A program made the position numbers and the translations under genes. DNA of 64,000 nucleotides from Sphingobium subterraneum. Its GTDB lineage: Bacteria > Pseudomonadota > Alphaproteobacteria > Sphingomonadales > Sphingomonadaceae. Every line of letters begins with the position of its first letter. The stretch's first letter is position 1. Under the pieces are notes generated by a model that did no database searches, was not told where the DNA came from, and worked only from the letters and a program-made list of their open reading frames with translations. The stretch covers positions 930,001-994,000 of the forward strand of contig NZ_JACIJP010000001.1 of the NCBI RefSeq assembly GCF_014199435.1. The letters run 5' to 3'. Of this stretch, positions 26,948-36,969 are shown one piece after another.

Positions 26948-28969
26948 ATGGAAAAAAGAATAATGGTGAGGAGAGGAAATATTTTCGGGCGGCTGCCGTT
27001 TGCCGCGATGCTTTCGCTCGTCCTTATTCTGGGCCTCATCCCCGCTGTCCTGCTCGGCAACCTGTTCATCCAGCAGAGCTTGACGGACGTCAAATTCGCA
27101 CAACAGGAAAAGAGCGGCCTCGATTATCTTCGCCCGGTATGGCGCATCTACATGCATCAGCAGGCCGGAACGGTTACCGCGGCGGATATCGCCGCACTGA
27201 AGAAGGCGGGTCTCCAGTACGACCGCCAGTTCGACACATCCGACGAATCGCGCAGACTGGTCGAACTGCTCGAGGAAAACCCCGAAAATGACGCGTCAGC
27301 ATCCATTGAGGCGACCGAGACGCTGATGGAGGAGATCGGCGATCATTCGCATCTGGTGCTCGACCCCGATCTCGACACCTATTATCTGATGGACATCGTT
27401 CTCCTGCGATCACGAGGAGTAATGGATGCTCTTGCCGAACGCGGAACCGACGATGTGCCGGATAATACAGCGCGACGGGACATCCTGCGCGCCGTCCTGA
27501 GCCTGAAGGAATCCGTGAAGCGCGCGACCGAGGGGAATCTTGACGGATCCGTCGGCCGCAGTCCATTAAAAGCGCAGTCTCAGCAACTGGCGACCGCAGC
27601 CCGCACCTATCTCAATCATCCAAGCCGAACCACGGCAGAGGCCTTCGCCAAGGAGAACGATCAACTCTGGTCGGTAACGGCCCACGAAATGAACCGCCTG
27701 CTCGATGTCCGCATCACGAAATTACAGGACCGCCTTCGCTTTAATCTGGGGGTTTCAGGGACGGTTCTGCTGGTGGTGCTGGTTCTGGCGTTTCTCGTCA
27801 TCCGTGCGCTGTCGGGCAGTCTCAACCGCATCTCACATCGTGTCGCCCGGTTGTCGGAAGGCGATTATGCCTCGCCTGTCCCAGGAACGGACCTCCATAA
27901 TGACGTGGGCATCATTGCCCGCGCTCTCGAAGATTTCGTCTCCCTTACCAACGAACGCCAGACGCTGGAGGCCACCTTGCTGCGCGAGCGTGAGCAAAGC
28001 CGCGTCGAGCTTGAAGCGACGATCACCCGCGTCAACGCGGAGAACCGGACCCTGCTCGACAAGGTCGTCGAGCAGCAGAAGGAAAGCCGCGCCAACGAGC
28101 GCCGGGCCCTTACCTCGCTCGCTGCCGATCTCGAGGCGCATGTCTCTGTTCTGGTCAGCGCCGCACGCGATGCAGCCACGCGGCTCGACCAGAGCGTCAA
28201 CGCGATGACGGACGAGACCGCCACGACCCAACACCAGGCCGAAGCCGCAGCCTTGGCCGCGCGCCAGATCCGCGACACGGTCGATGGCGTGGCGGTGAGC
28301 ATCGTCGCGATATCAACGCAGCTTAAAGCGTTGCGTGAACAGTCGGAGGAAGGCCGAACCATGGCCGATTCCACGATCGAAAGCGTCGACCGCGCCACCG
28401 CGCGCATCGCCGATTTCGAGGAGGCGGCCGACCGGGTCGAAGCCATGCAGATGCTGATTGCCAATGTAGCGAACCAGACCAATCTGCTCGCCCTCAACGC
28501 CTCCATCGAGGCCGCGCGCGTCGGTGAGGCCGGCAAAGGCTTCATGGTGGTCGCCGACGAAGTAAAGTCCCTCGCCCAATCCACCCGCAAGGCGACCCAG
28601 GACATTGCCGACCAGATGGCCGGCATGCGGCACGCCCACGCTGCCGTGGTGGCCGCGTTCCAGAGCATCTTCGACGCGATCCGGCATCTTTCGCTTGCCT
28701 CGCGCTCCATCTCGCACGGGATTGATGAACAGACCGACCGTATCACTGTGGTCGAACAGGCGATCCACGCCGCCAGCGGAACCGTGTCGGGCCTGTGCGA
28801 CAGTATCGCCCAGGCAGATCATTCGGCGGCCGACGCATCGCGCGCCTCACGCCAGATCGCAGCGGATGTCGGCGGCGTCGTCGATCAGCTCGCGACGCTT
28901 GACCAGACCTTCGCGACGTTCACCCGTGGGATGAAGGAAGCCCAGAGCGTCGACAGTATCGCCGCGTGA
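26948..28969 (+). CDS. Methyl-accepting chemotaxis protein
   Basis: About 673 aa. A transmembrane helix at about residues 15-40, a periplasmic helical sensor region to about 265, a second transmembrane helix ([18 protein letters not shown]), HAMP, a long coiled coil, and the signalling tip [16 protein letters not shown] near 510. The ligand is unknown. No che genes are nearby, so it is an orphan receptor. The start is uncertain: in-frame ATGs at 26936, 26948 and 26963 all fit, and none has an ideal ribosome site. A GTG further upstream falls inside the rpsD terminator region and was not used. Confidence 0.92.
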   Translation: MEKRIMVRRGNIFGRLPFAAMLSLVLILGLIPAVLLGNLFIQQSLTDVKFAQQEKSGLDYLRPVWRIYMHQQAGTVTAADIAALKKAGLQYDRQFDTSDESRRLVELLEENPENDASASIEATETLMEEIGDHSHLVLDPDLDTYYLMDIVLLRSRGVMDALAERGTDDVPDNTARRDILRAVLSLKESVKRATEGNLDGSVGRSPLKAQSQQLATAARTYLNHPSRTTAEAFAKENDQLWSVTAHEMNRLLDVRITKLQDRLRFNLGVSGTVLLVVLVLAFLVIRALSGSLNRISHRVARLSEGDYASPVPGTDLHNDVGIIARALEDFVSLTNERQTLEATLLREREQSRVELEATITRVNAENRTLLDKVVEQQKESRANERRALTSLAADLEAHVSVLVSAARDAATRLDQSVNAMTDETATTQHQAEAAALAARQIRDTVDGVAVSIVAISTQLKALREQSEEGRTMADSTIESVDRATARIADFEEAADRVEAMQMLIANVANQTNLLALNASIEAARVGEAGKGFMVVADEVKSLAQSTRKATQDIADQMAGMRHAHAAVVAAFQSIFDAIRHLSLASRSISHGIDEQTDRITVVEQAIHAASGTVSGLCDSIAQADHSAADASRASRQIAADVGGVVDQLATLDQTFATFTRGMKEAQSVDSIAA

Positions 28970-28982
28970 GCCTTACCAAGGA

Positions 28983-29026
28983 CGCGAAGGCGGTCGTTGG
29001 GCATTGCCTGAACCATCGCCTTCGCG
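28983..29026. terminator. Bidirectional terminator-like inverted repeat
   Basis: CGCGAAGGCG and CGCCTTCGCG are perfect 10-bp arms with a 24-base loop between the convergent chemoreceptor gene and the phytase-like remnant. There is no T-run. Confidence 0.55.
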
Positions 29027-29055
29027 CCTCTGAATTTGGCGTTTCCGCGGACCGG

Positions 29056-29853
29056 TCAGGCGAACCGGACCGTCACAGACCGCTTGCTCCGTCGCAGCAA
29101 AGACCCGATCAGGCCGAAGCCGCTTAGCATCATCGCCCAGGTGGACGGTTCCGGCACAGCGGAGAACTGCGAGACGAAGCCCGGCAAATCGCCGTCCTGA
29201 AATCCGAACACATAGAACTGGTTCGACCCGGCCGTCTTGGCGTCGAAGTCGTTGTCGTTTGCGACATACAGGGTGTGATAGAGTTGCCCGTTGGTGAGGA
29301 CGTCCTGTCCGAACGCCAGCCCCTCGATCTTCGCGGGGATCTGCGCGGCATCGATGCCGTGCGCCTTCAGCGCTGCAACCAGATCGAGGAAGGGCGTGGC
29401 GGATTTGCCGACCATGGCCGCCGCCGCCGCGTCGCCGTTGAGGTTCGTGATGTCGGCCGCACCGGCAATATCGATCTGGAAGATCTGCTTCACCTTGGCA
29501 TTGGAACCGTCGCCCAGTCCCTTGCCGTCGCGCTCATCCACCAGAAACTGGTGGTCGTTGATCGCAACGATCTCGCTCACTCCCGACCCGGTGGTGAGCT
29601 TGTACCCATATTCATGAGTCGCTCCGGTCGCGATGTCGATGGTGACGATCCGCACCATGTTCGCCGTCGATTTCACGGCCGCATCCTGGATCAGCGGAGC
29701 CTGCATGATGCCGACGAGCGTTTTGCCGTCCGGGGTAATGGCAAGACCCTCCATACCCTTGTTGGCGACACGACCGGACGTGTTGCCGCTGATTTCGGTC
29801 GCGCCGACCGGGGTTGCATGCCTTAACTCAGGGGTCGTGTCGTATGCACCGCA
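29056..29853 (-). pseudogene. 5'-truncated phytase-like esterase family protein with PEP-CTERM sorting signal
   Basis: The open frame encodes the C-terminal half of an 'esterase-like activity of phytase' family protein, read from about ISGNTSGRVANKG through MEGLAITPDGKTLVG. It ends in a PEP-CTERM signal: VPEPSTWAMMLSGFG, a hydrophobic helix and an Arg-rich tail. The family normally has a signal peptide and about 200 more residues upstream. Here the frame stops at 29854-29856 with no signal peptide, so the 5' part is missing. An internal ATG at 29754 would give 232 aa, but without secretion signal this should not function. No exosortase gene is in the window. Confidence 0.75.
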
Positions 29854-29991
29854 TCAAAGATGCGCAGGGATCCTTCAAAGCCAGTCGTTGAGAGCTAATT
29901 TGACGAGCCCGGAAGCGGACGGTCGTTCAGGTACTTGCCAATCCGCAACTGGCCAGTGGTTTGTGGTCGTAGACCTGCTAGGCATCGCTGC

Positions 29992-30312
29992 ATGACCAAC
30001 ATCCACAAGCTTTCCGGTATCGTCGAGGTCGGCGGGTTTCAATATGAGTGGGAGCTGCGGAGCGAGCCGCAGTGGAGCGAATCTGAAGGCTGGAAAGGCA
30101 TGACTGTCGCGTTACTGCGCAAGCACACCCAGCGCGGAGCTTTGCTGGAGTTCCCCCCGCCGAAACGCTTGCTGAAAGGTATGCAGCGAGGCCGCCTCCA
30201 GATCAGCGACGCGCTTGTAATCAGGGGCATTCAGGCAGCTTTATTCGCAGGCTGGGAGCCTGGGTCTCGGGGGAAGCCGATGGTTTTCGTGGTCGATGTT
30301 GATGGCAACTAG
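29992..30312 (+). CDS. Small conserved hypothetical protein, 106 aa
   Basis: Begins MTNIHKLSGIVEVGGF and reads like a compact, soluble, beta-rich protein with many Trp and Arg residues (WELRSEPQWSESEGWKG). It has no membrane segment or signal peptide. I do not recognise a domain, but codon use and composition look coding and match the surroundings. It sits between the truncated phytase-like gene and rlmJ, converging on rlmJ. ATG chosen because upstream in-frame residues look non-coding. Confidence 0.65.
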   Translation: MTNIHKLSGIVEVGGFQYEWELRSEPQWSESEGWKGMTVALLRKHTQRGALLEFPPPKRLLKGMQRGRLQISDALVIRGIQAALFAGWEPGSRGKPMVFVVDVDGN

Positions 30313-30317
30313 CCACA

Positions 30318-30335
30318 GGCCGCTGTAGGGCGGCC
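30318..30335. terminator. Weak terminator-like hairpin
   Basis: GGCCGC and GCGGCC arms around a 6-base loop between the convergent small gene and rlmJ; a T-run follows 18 bases later. Function uncertain. Confidence 0.4.
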
Positions 30336-30357
30336 CGAATGCAAAACGAGTATTTTT

Positions 30358-31188
30358 TTAGTGGCCTAACCAATCGGTTGTGATCTCGCCCTTGTGCCCC
30401 TCGGGCGCCAGCGCAGCGCGCAGGGCTTCCAGCAGAGGCGGCAGCGCCTGCGTGAAGGCGTAGGGCGGGTTGACGATATAAAGGCCCGCGCCGTTATAGA
30501 TGCCAGGCTGATCGCTATCGTACAGCCAATGCTCCACGCACAGAAATTTCGGGATGCCGAGCTTGCGCAACTGCTCCTTCCACCGCCAATGCGTGGCACG
30601 GTCTTTCAGCGGATACCAGATCACCGTCACGCCATGCGCCCATTTGCGGTGAGCGGCGGCGAGGGTGGCGTTGATACGTGCGCGTTCGTCCGGCTGCTCA
30701 TAAGGTGGATCGACCACGACCACGCCGCGCCCAGTGCGAGGCGGCAGCATCGCCAGCCAAAGCTCGTAGGCGTCACGCTCATGCACGGCAGCGGATGTGC
30801 CGCGCATCACCCCGCGCAGGGCATAAACGTCTTGGACATGTTTTTCGTTCAGGATCAGGAAATCCTGCGGGCGCAGAAGCTGCGCCAGAATCCGCGGCGA
30901 GCCGGGATAGAGGTGCAGCTCGGCCCCGACATTCTCCGCCTCTACCACGGCGCGGTAGTCGTTCAGCAAGGGGTTCGGGTCGGCAAAGGCCCGCAGCACG
31001 CCCTGCGTGCACTCGCCGGTGCGTTGGGCCTCCTCGCCGTTAAGGTCGTACAGCCCGCGGCCGGCATGAGTGTCGATCAGGGTCAGCGCGCTCTCTTTGT
31101 GCTGCAAGGCCCGCACAAGGGCGATTAGCAGGCTGTGTTTCACGACATCGGCGCTATTGCCAGCATGGAAGGAATGACGATAGTTCAT
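30358..31188 (-). CDS. rlmJ: 23S rRNA (adenine(2030)-N6)-methyltransferase RlmJ
   Basis: A 276-aa SAM-dependent methyltransferase. The N-terminus MNYRHSFHAGNSADVVKH and the catalytic VVVDPPYE motif (D/N-PPY class for N6-adenine) are diagnostic, and LIDTHAGRGLYDL is the SAM site. It modifies A2030 in 23S rRNA. Full length; followed on the upstream side by a long stretch without genes. Confidence 0.96.
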   Translation of the reverse strand: MNYRHSFHAGNSADVVKHSLLIALVRALQHKESALTLIDTHAGRGLYDLNGEEAQRTGECTQGVLRAFADPNPLLNDYRAVVEAENVGAELHLYPGSPRILAQLLRPQDFLILNEKHVQDVYALRGVMRGTSAAVHERDAYELWLAMLPPRTGRGVVVVDPPYEQPDERARINATLAAAHRKWAHGVTVIWYPLKDRATHWRWKEQLRKLGIPKFLCVEHWLYDSDQPGIYNGAGLYIVNPPYAFTQALPPLLEALRAALAPEGHKGEITTDWLGH

Positions 31189-31775
31189 CGTGATTCAAAA
31201 ATCCTGAACGATCTCTCTGTATACGAGCTGCTAGGCGCGGAAGCCAAGCGCGACGCGATTGAAGGTACTAATCCGGTGCGCATATAGAGCTGGGCGGCAA
31301 CCTTTAAAGTACTTTTACACGAGGCCTCAAGCCCCCGTTAGCGATCGTCACCAGAGGCGGAGAAACAAGGTTCAGTGAGCATGGAAATGTTCACGTCCGT
31401 GTCTTCTTGGTCAGTAACACACTTGCACCTGCTCAATGCAGGATGACTTGGATTGGTTGGGAAGGGCGTGCTCCAAATGCCCGATCACTGCGGTGAGCTT
31501 CGCTCAATTGCGGTCGTTAACAGCCTCAGAACGACCCGTCGATACCTGCCGTCCGTTCACCTTTCCTCTTGAAGGCAGCTCGAGTAGCGGGAATGTTCAG
31601 ATATACGACCATTCTCGCTGCTCAGGTACGTTGTGGTCGGTCTCGAACAGCGCGGCGCGCAACTTTTGGCCCTCGGTCCCGTGCACCCCAATCACGGAAG
31701 GCGGGCCGGTTTTTCCGTCTCTTCGCATTGATCTCCATCAAGGCCAAGCATGTGGGGGGATTGTAAGCAGTTGCT
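31189..31775. other. Gene-poor stretch at the left edge of the accessory region
   Basis: No reading frame here looks coding; a frame on the plus strand from 31436 has irregular composition and overlaps the following gene. The region is less GC-rich and shows no clear repeats or transposase homology. It may be decayed sequence. Confidence 0.5.
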
Positions 31776-32228
31776 ATGGATCAAGCTCTCAAAGCCAAGA
31801 TTCTCACGCTGCTGGAGCAGCACCGTATTATGACGGTGGCAACTGTGCGGCCCGACGGTTGGCCTCAGGCGACGACGGTCGGTTATGCCAGCGAGGGGTT
31901 GACCCTTTATTTCCTCTGCGGGCTGAATAGCCAGAAGGCGAAAAACCTGGCTCTCGATAACCGTCTTTCCTTCACTGTCGATCACGGTACAGAAAATGTC
32001 ATGCAGATCAGCGGTCTGTCCATGGCAGCCTATGCAGAGCCGGTCACTGATCATAGGGAAGGTGAGCGCATTATCCAGCTTCTCGCCAAGAAATATGATG
32101 CGAAGGTCAACGTCGGCATGGTCATGCCACCACCGGACGCGGTGCGCTTGTTTCGGGTTACTCCCATTGTGATATCCGTGCTCGATTACTCCAAGGGCTT
32201 CGCACACACCGACTTGGTGGAATGCTGA
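31776..32228 (+). CDS. Pyridoxamine 5'-phosphate oxidase (PPOX) family protein
   Basis: A 150-aa split-barrel protein starting DQALKAKILTLLEQHRIMTVATVRPDGWPQ (first 30 residues, typical PPOX beta barrel), with LYFLCGLNSQKAKNL and a C-terminal strand region RLFRVTPIVISVLDYSKG. The family binds FMN or F420 and reduces or oxidises small molecules; the substrate here cannot be inferred. It stands alone between gene-poor stretches. Confidence 0.87.
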   Translation: MDQALKAKILTLLEQHRIMTVATVRPDGWPQATTVGYASEGLTLYFLCGLNSQKAKNLALDNRLSFTVDHGTENVMQISGLSMAAYAEPVTDHREGERIIQLLAKKYDAKVNVGMVMPPPDAVRLFRVTPIVISVLDYSKGFAHTDLVEC

Positions 32229-32831
32229 ATAGCATTTGTATTCAATGGACGGGCTCAAGATTGTCCTGACCACGAGTGAGTTGAACGTAACCGCCAACAT
32301 TCAGACGTTCTTAAGCTGAAGTCTCACTTCAGTTTCAGCCATTCGTTCACCTCGGTCTATGATGGTAAGGGGTATGCTATGACGCCCAGTCATATCCCCC
32401 AGCCCGACCGACATCACCGATATTACACCACGCAATACTATTTTGCCGGCACATCTCAGCCGGACTAGCTCGTCTTATGACGCCGTACGTGATCGTACGG
32501 CTGATCTTCTCGACGATCACAGCGACTTGTGTCGGATGCTCGGTAAGCATGCAAATGCCATCGCCAAGATCTGCCCCGCCAACAAGCACCCCGCGCACGT
32601 CGAGAGCTGTGTCGAGGCATTAGGCGGCATTATCGTGCGGCTATACGTCAGACTACGTATACCTGCCCGGTGCTGGTAAAAGTTAGGTCAGGACCAACAC
32701 CTGTTTTTAAACAGGGGCTACGGCCGGGGATAGGGCTGACCATCGTCGGAGAAAAAGCAGTGCATCGATGATGGCGTACTGCCTGAAGGGCTCGCATGTC
32801 GCGGTAGCGGCGATTTATAAGGGGCCTTTCG
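32229..32831. other. Gene-poor stretch upstream of the TonB-dependent receptor
   Basis: No convincing gene on either strand; short frames have unusual composition. The promoter of the receptor gene must lie near its right end. Confidence 0.5.
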
Positions 32832-35234
32832 ATGCAGAACATGTGTTCTTCGAGTTCTTTCGTTCGCACGTTTCAAGCCGTGTGCTTTCTTGGTTGCAGT
32901 CTAAGCGCATTATCCCTTCCCGCTTATGCGCAGACGGCCGACGCGGATCCAGAACACAGCGACGCGATCACCGTCACCGGCCGTCGGATATCGCAATCAG
33001 CCGAAGCCATCGGCGAGGAAAAAGTCAGCAATGTTGTCGCCATTACGCGCGAAGCTCTGCTGTCTGCGCCATCGGGCATTTCCGGACTCAAGATGCTCGA
33101 ACAACTGCCCGGCTTCAACGTGCAGACCGACGGGGCGCTCGGCCTTTATGAATTCGGCAACAGCGTACAGACCCGCGCCTTTAACCTCGACCAGATCGGC
33201 TTCGTGGTCGATGATATTCCGACTGGCCGCAGCGACGCTTTCGGCGGAAGCCCGGTGTTCCGTTATGTCGATAACGAGAACCTGGGCGTGGTGGAAGCTT
33301 CGGTCGGCGCAGGCGACGTATCGATCCCATCCTATTCCTCACTCGGACCGGTGATCCGCTATAATTCGGTTACGCCGCAGGAGGATTTGGGCCTGTTCGT
33401 CGCCCAGAGCTTTGGCGACGACAATCTGAAGCGCACCTTCATTCGCGTCAGCACGGGCCAGGTCGGACCGTTCCGCGCCTATGTGAGCCGCACCAAGCTT
33501 GACAGCGACCTGTGGCGCGGCCCCGGCTCGATCGACCGCGAGCATTGGGAGGCGCAAATCCGCGTCGATCTGGGCGGTGACAGCTGGGCACGGTTCAAGT
33601 TCGTGTCGAACGATTTCTTCGATTATGACTCGCCGACGATCACGCGGGGGCAGTACAACTGCGTGAGCCGGGATCTGGCCGGGCGCTGCGGCCGCGATTT
33701 CGCCTATATCCGCAACGTACCCAACACGACGCCGGGCTTCGCGCCGACCACACCGGGCGTCCCTTATTCGAATGCCAATTACACGAGCGTTTACAACCTC
33801 GCGATCAACGTGCGGAAGGACATGCTTTACGGCGGGACCGTCCATGTCGGCATCGCAGATGGTGTCTTTGCTGAATCGACACTCTATTGGGAGGACAAGG
33901 GCGGCTATGGCGTCTCGCCGGATGGCTATGCCAACTCGCTGGGCCGTTATCAGCGCCAGGTGCAGGCCGGGTTGCCGGTAACGGCGCCCAAAGGCATCCA
34001 GTTTGGGCGCTCAGGCGTTGGCGGTGACCGCTACGGCATCACCACCAAGCTCCATTGGGAGATGGGGAACAATAGCCTGGAAACCGGCGTCTGGGCCGAG
34101 GTCGACAAATATCACCGCACGCAGGCGCGATACAATACCATCGACGGGGCGCCCGATTCCGCGCCCAATCTTGCCGAACTCGTCTATCTGCGCCGCGATT
34201 ACCGTTCGAAACGGGACACGCTGCAGGTGTTCGTCAAGGACCGGCTGAGCCTGGCCGACGACCGGTTGGTGCTTGATGTTGGCTTCAAGGGGCTGGATCT
34301 GTCCTATGTCCAGCGCGGTTACCGCGACTTTGACGACTATTACCGCACGCGAACCGTCGCGGGCGTCACCACGGGCATTCCTGGCTGGGGGCCGCAGACC
34401 AATCGCGCCAAATACCGCGATCTGTTCCTGCCGATGGCTGGCGTGTTGTTCAAGCTGGATGGCCGCACCCAATTGTTCGCTTCCTATGCCGAGACGATGG
34501 CACTGCCCAAGGGCATGGACGACATCTATGCAGTGACGCGTCCGGGTACCTCTGCCCTGGTCCCCCAACCGGCACCCGAGCGCGCGCAAAATATGGAGGT
34601 AGGCGTCCGCACCAACCAGGGGCAAGTCTATGGATCGCTCGCCGCCTACCTGACCCGGTTCAAAAACCGCATCCAGTCCATAACCACGTTCGTGCCCGGC
34701 GGCGGTGCCTCGACCGAAACATTCTTCCAGAATGTCGGCCGGGTAAAGTCCTACGGCCTCGAGTTCAGCGGGACATACAAGCCCGCTTATCTCCACGGCC
34801 TTGTCTATGGCTCGCTGAACGCTACCTACAACATCGCCAAATTTCGAGACAATATTCCTGCGTCCACGCCAATCCTGATCGCGGACAAATATGTACCGGA
34901 CAGCGCCAAGTGGATCGTGAGCGGCGGAGTGACAGTCGAGCCGGCATCATGGCTGGTGGCCAATATTTCGGGAAAATATACGAGCAAGCGCTGGTCCACC
35001 TTTACCAACACGCCCGGATCCAGTGTCCCCGGCTATACAGTGTTCAGTGCCTATGTTGACATCGGCGATGGCTTCAGCCTGGGGCCCATCAAGGCGATCA
35101 AGGCGCGGCTGAACGTGGATAACCTGTTCGACAAGGACACGCTGTCGTTCATCTCGACGGCGGTTACCGGTGACGGCGCCTTTCGACCGCTTTCGCCACG
35201 GACCTTCCAGTTCACGATCTCCGGCGAATTCTGA
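32832..35234 (+). CDS. TonB-dependent outer-membrane receptor
   Basis: An 800-aa receptor with a signal peptide (about residues 1-34, cleaved after AYAQ), a TonB-box-like AITVTGRR, a plug domain (ISGLKMLEQLPGFNVQTDGA) and a 22-strand barrel ending in FQFTISGEF with C-terminal Phe. It imports a scarce solute using TonB energy. No N-terminal signalling domain is present, so it is not a FecA-type transducer. It is coupled to an M19 dipeptidase gene two bases downstream, suggesting a peptide-like or dipeptide-containing substrate (inference). Confidence 0.95.
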   Translation: MQNMCSSSSFVRTFQAVCFLGCSLSALSLPAYAQTADADPEHSDAITVTGRRISQSAEAIGEEKVSNVVAITREALLSAPSGISGLKMLEQLPGFNVQTDGALGLYEFGNSVQTRAFNLDQIGFVVDDIPTGRSDAFGGSPVFRYVDNENLGVVEASVGAGDVSIPSYSSLGPVIRYNSVTPQEDLGLFVAQSFGDDNLKRTFIRVSTGQVGPFRAYVSRTKLDSDLWRGPGSIDREHWEAQIRVDLGGDSWARFKFVSNDFFDYDSPTITRGQYNCVSRDLAGRCGRDFAYIRNVPNTTPGFAPTTPGVPYSNANYTSVYNLAINVRKDMLYGGTVHVGIADGVFAESTLYWEDKGGYGVSPDGYANSLGRYQRQVQAGLPVTAPKGIQFGRSGVGGDRYGITTKLHWEMGNNSLETGVWAEVDKYHRTQARYNTIDGAPDSAPNLAELVYLRRDYRSKRDTLQVFVKDRLSLADDRLVLDVGFKGLDLSYVQRGYRDFDDYYRTRTVAGVTTGIPGWGPQTNRAKYRDLFLPMAGVLFKLDGRTQLFASYAETMALPKGMDDIYAVTRPGTSALVPQPAPERAQNMEVGVRTNQGQVYGSLAAYLTRFKNRIQSITTFVPGGGASTETFFQNVGRVKSYGLEFSGTYKPAYLHGLVYGSLNATYNIAKFRDNIPASTPILIADKYVPDSAKWIVSGGVTVEPASWLVANISGKYTSKRWSTFTNTPGSSVPGYTVFSAYVDIGDGFSLGPIKAIKARLNVDNLFDKDTLSFISTAVTGDGAFRPLSPRTFQFTISGEF

Positions 35235-35236
35235 TC

Positions 35237-36469
35237 GTGCGCGCTTTGATGGTCGCGGCGGCGTTGGTTGCGTCGCAGCCCAGCTACGCCCAGGCTAAGG
35301 ACCCGGTTGTGTCGCGCAAGGATCGCGCGCTGCATGAGCGGCTGCTGACGCTCGATACGCATCTCGACACTCCGGCATCCCTCGACCTACCCGGCTGGTC
35401 GATCGAGGAGGGGCACAACGTCAAAACCGACTACACGCAGGTTGATTTGCCGCGTATGAAACAGGGCGGGCTTGATGGCGGATTTTTCGCGATCTACACC
35501 GCTCAGGGGCCGCTGACGGTCGAGGGGTTTCGAAATGCGCGCGACTTCGCGATCATGCGCGGCCTTTCGATCCGGCAGATGGTCGCCGCAGACCCCGTAA
35601 ACTTCGCTCTGGCGCTGAAGGCCGAGGATGCGGCTCCGATTGCGGCTTCGGGTCGGCGTATCGTCTACATGTCGATCGAAAACGCCTATCCGTTGGGCGA
35701 AGACGTTTCGCTGCTCAAGACGTTCTACAACATGGGCGTGCGGGTGGTCGGCTTTGCCCATTTCGCACACAATCAGTTCGCCGACAGTTCGACCGATCCG
35801 TCAAAAAAGCCCCGCTACGGGGGGCTAAGTCCACTGGGGCGCGCATTGCTGGGCGAGATGAACCGTCTGGGCATCGTGCCGGATGCCTCACACAGTTCGG
35901 ACCAGGTACTCGACGACCTGCTCGCCTTGTCCTCCACTCCGGTGCTGCTGACTCATTCGGGTTGTAAGGCTGTTTATGAGCATCCGCGCAACATTGATGA
36001 CGACCATCTGCGCGCACTCGCTGCCAAGGGTGGAGTGATCCAGATGAACGCCTATGGCACCTACCTGCGCGCCAGTCGCCCCAACCCTGAAAGGCAGAAG
36101 GCCCTGGCCGCGCTGTTTGCGGAAATGCGCGAAGATGCCAAGCTAAGCGAGGCGGCACGCGAACGGTTACTGGCCCGGCGACAGGAAATCGACCGGCTCT
36201 ATCCCGATACTGATCGCCCCAGCTTTGACGACTTCATGGCACATATGCTTCATGCGCTGAAAGTGGCGGGCCCCGATCATGTGGGTATCGGGCTCGACTG
36301 GGATGGCGGCGGCGGCGTTTCCGGCATGGAAGATGTCACTGCCGTCCCCCGAATCACTGCTGCGCTCGTTGCCGCAGGATATTCGGAGGCGGACCTCCAG
36401 AAAATATGGTCGGGCAATGTGCTGCGCGTGCTAGCCGCAGCCGAGGCGGCCGCCGCCTCTGGAAAGTAG
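35237..36469 (+). CDS. Secreted membrane dipeptidase (peptidase family M19)
   Basis: A 410-aa zinc dipeptidase of the renal dipeptidase family. A signal peptide (MVAAALVASQPSYAQ region) puts it in the periplasm. Metal ligands are seen in LDTHLDTP, in the bridging Glu of VYMSIENAYP, in VPDASHSSDQ (His), and in VLLTHSGCKA. M19 enzymes cut dipeptides, including those with a D-residue at the C-terminal side, and some act on beta-lactams. The GTG start lies two bases after the receptor stop, so they are co-expressed. Confidence 0.93.
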   Translation: MRALMVAAALVASQPSYAQAKDPVVSRKDRALHERLLTLDTHLDTPASLDLPGWSIEEGHNVKTDYTQVDLPRMKQGGLDGGFFAIYTAQGPLTVEGFRNARDFAIMRGLSIRQMVAADPVNFALALKAEDAAPIAASGRRIVYMSIENAYPLGEDVSLLKTFYNMGVRVVGFAHFAHNQFADSSTDPSKKPRYGGLSPLGRALLGEMNRLGIVPDASHSSDQVLDDLLALSSTPVLLTHSGCKAVYEHPRNIDDDHLRALAAKGGVIQMNAYGTYLRASRPNPERQKALAALFAEMREDAKLSEAARERLLARRQEIDRLYPDTDRPSFDDFMAHMLHALKVAGPDHVGIGLDWDGGGGVSGMEDVTAVPRITAALVAAGYSEADLQKIWSGNVLRVLAAAEAAAASGK

Positions 36470-36969
36470 ACGTGCTACTGCCCGATTGCCCTGGATAACC
36501 GACCAAAGCGGCCTCCAGATGCTCTGGTCGATTGGTTGCGTCTCGCTTCGGACCGATGCAACGAAAGCTTTTGCCACTCCGCATAAATCGCAACCGTTCC
36601 TATTCTCACCTCACTCGCTGCGCGTAATACGCGGATCACGCTTCCGCTGCGGTTGGCAACGTGGAAACGAGCAAACTATCCAGAGCTTTGGAAATTCACC
36701 TGCCAGCACAATCAAGATCTGCATAGGACCCGCCAATCAGCAGGGGACGGGTCATGCGGTCAAATCCGCTGACGATAGGTTCGTTCCTTGCCCATTGGGA
36801 CCTCATCAGAAACTGCCGTTCGTTCACCGGCAAAATGACCGGGGTTGAGCTGATAATCGGCCTTTGGCATGGCGTTTCGCTGTTCCGACAGGTCAGCACG
36901 CAAAATCGCCGGGTTTGGCAGCTCTTGACGTTGAGCGTTGGACTTCGCGACCACTTAATCTAAACCGAT
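36470..36969. other. Gene-poor stretch between the dipeptidase and the GNAT/nitrilase fusion
   Basis: No frame looks coding. It separates the receptor/dipeptidase pair from the next gene, which therefore probably has its own promoter. Confidence 0.5.

Noticed and set aside
31436..31930. Possible 164-codon gene before the PPOX gene
   Set aside because: Irregular composition, no ribosome site, overlaps the convincing PPOX gene and matches no family I know.
32832..36469. Lasso-peptide isopeptidase/receptor locus
   Set aside because: The hydrolase is an M19 dipeptidase, not an isopeptidase, and no precursor, protease or cyclase genes are nearby.
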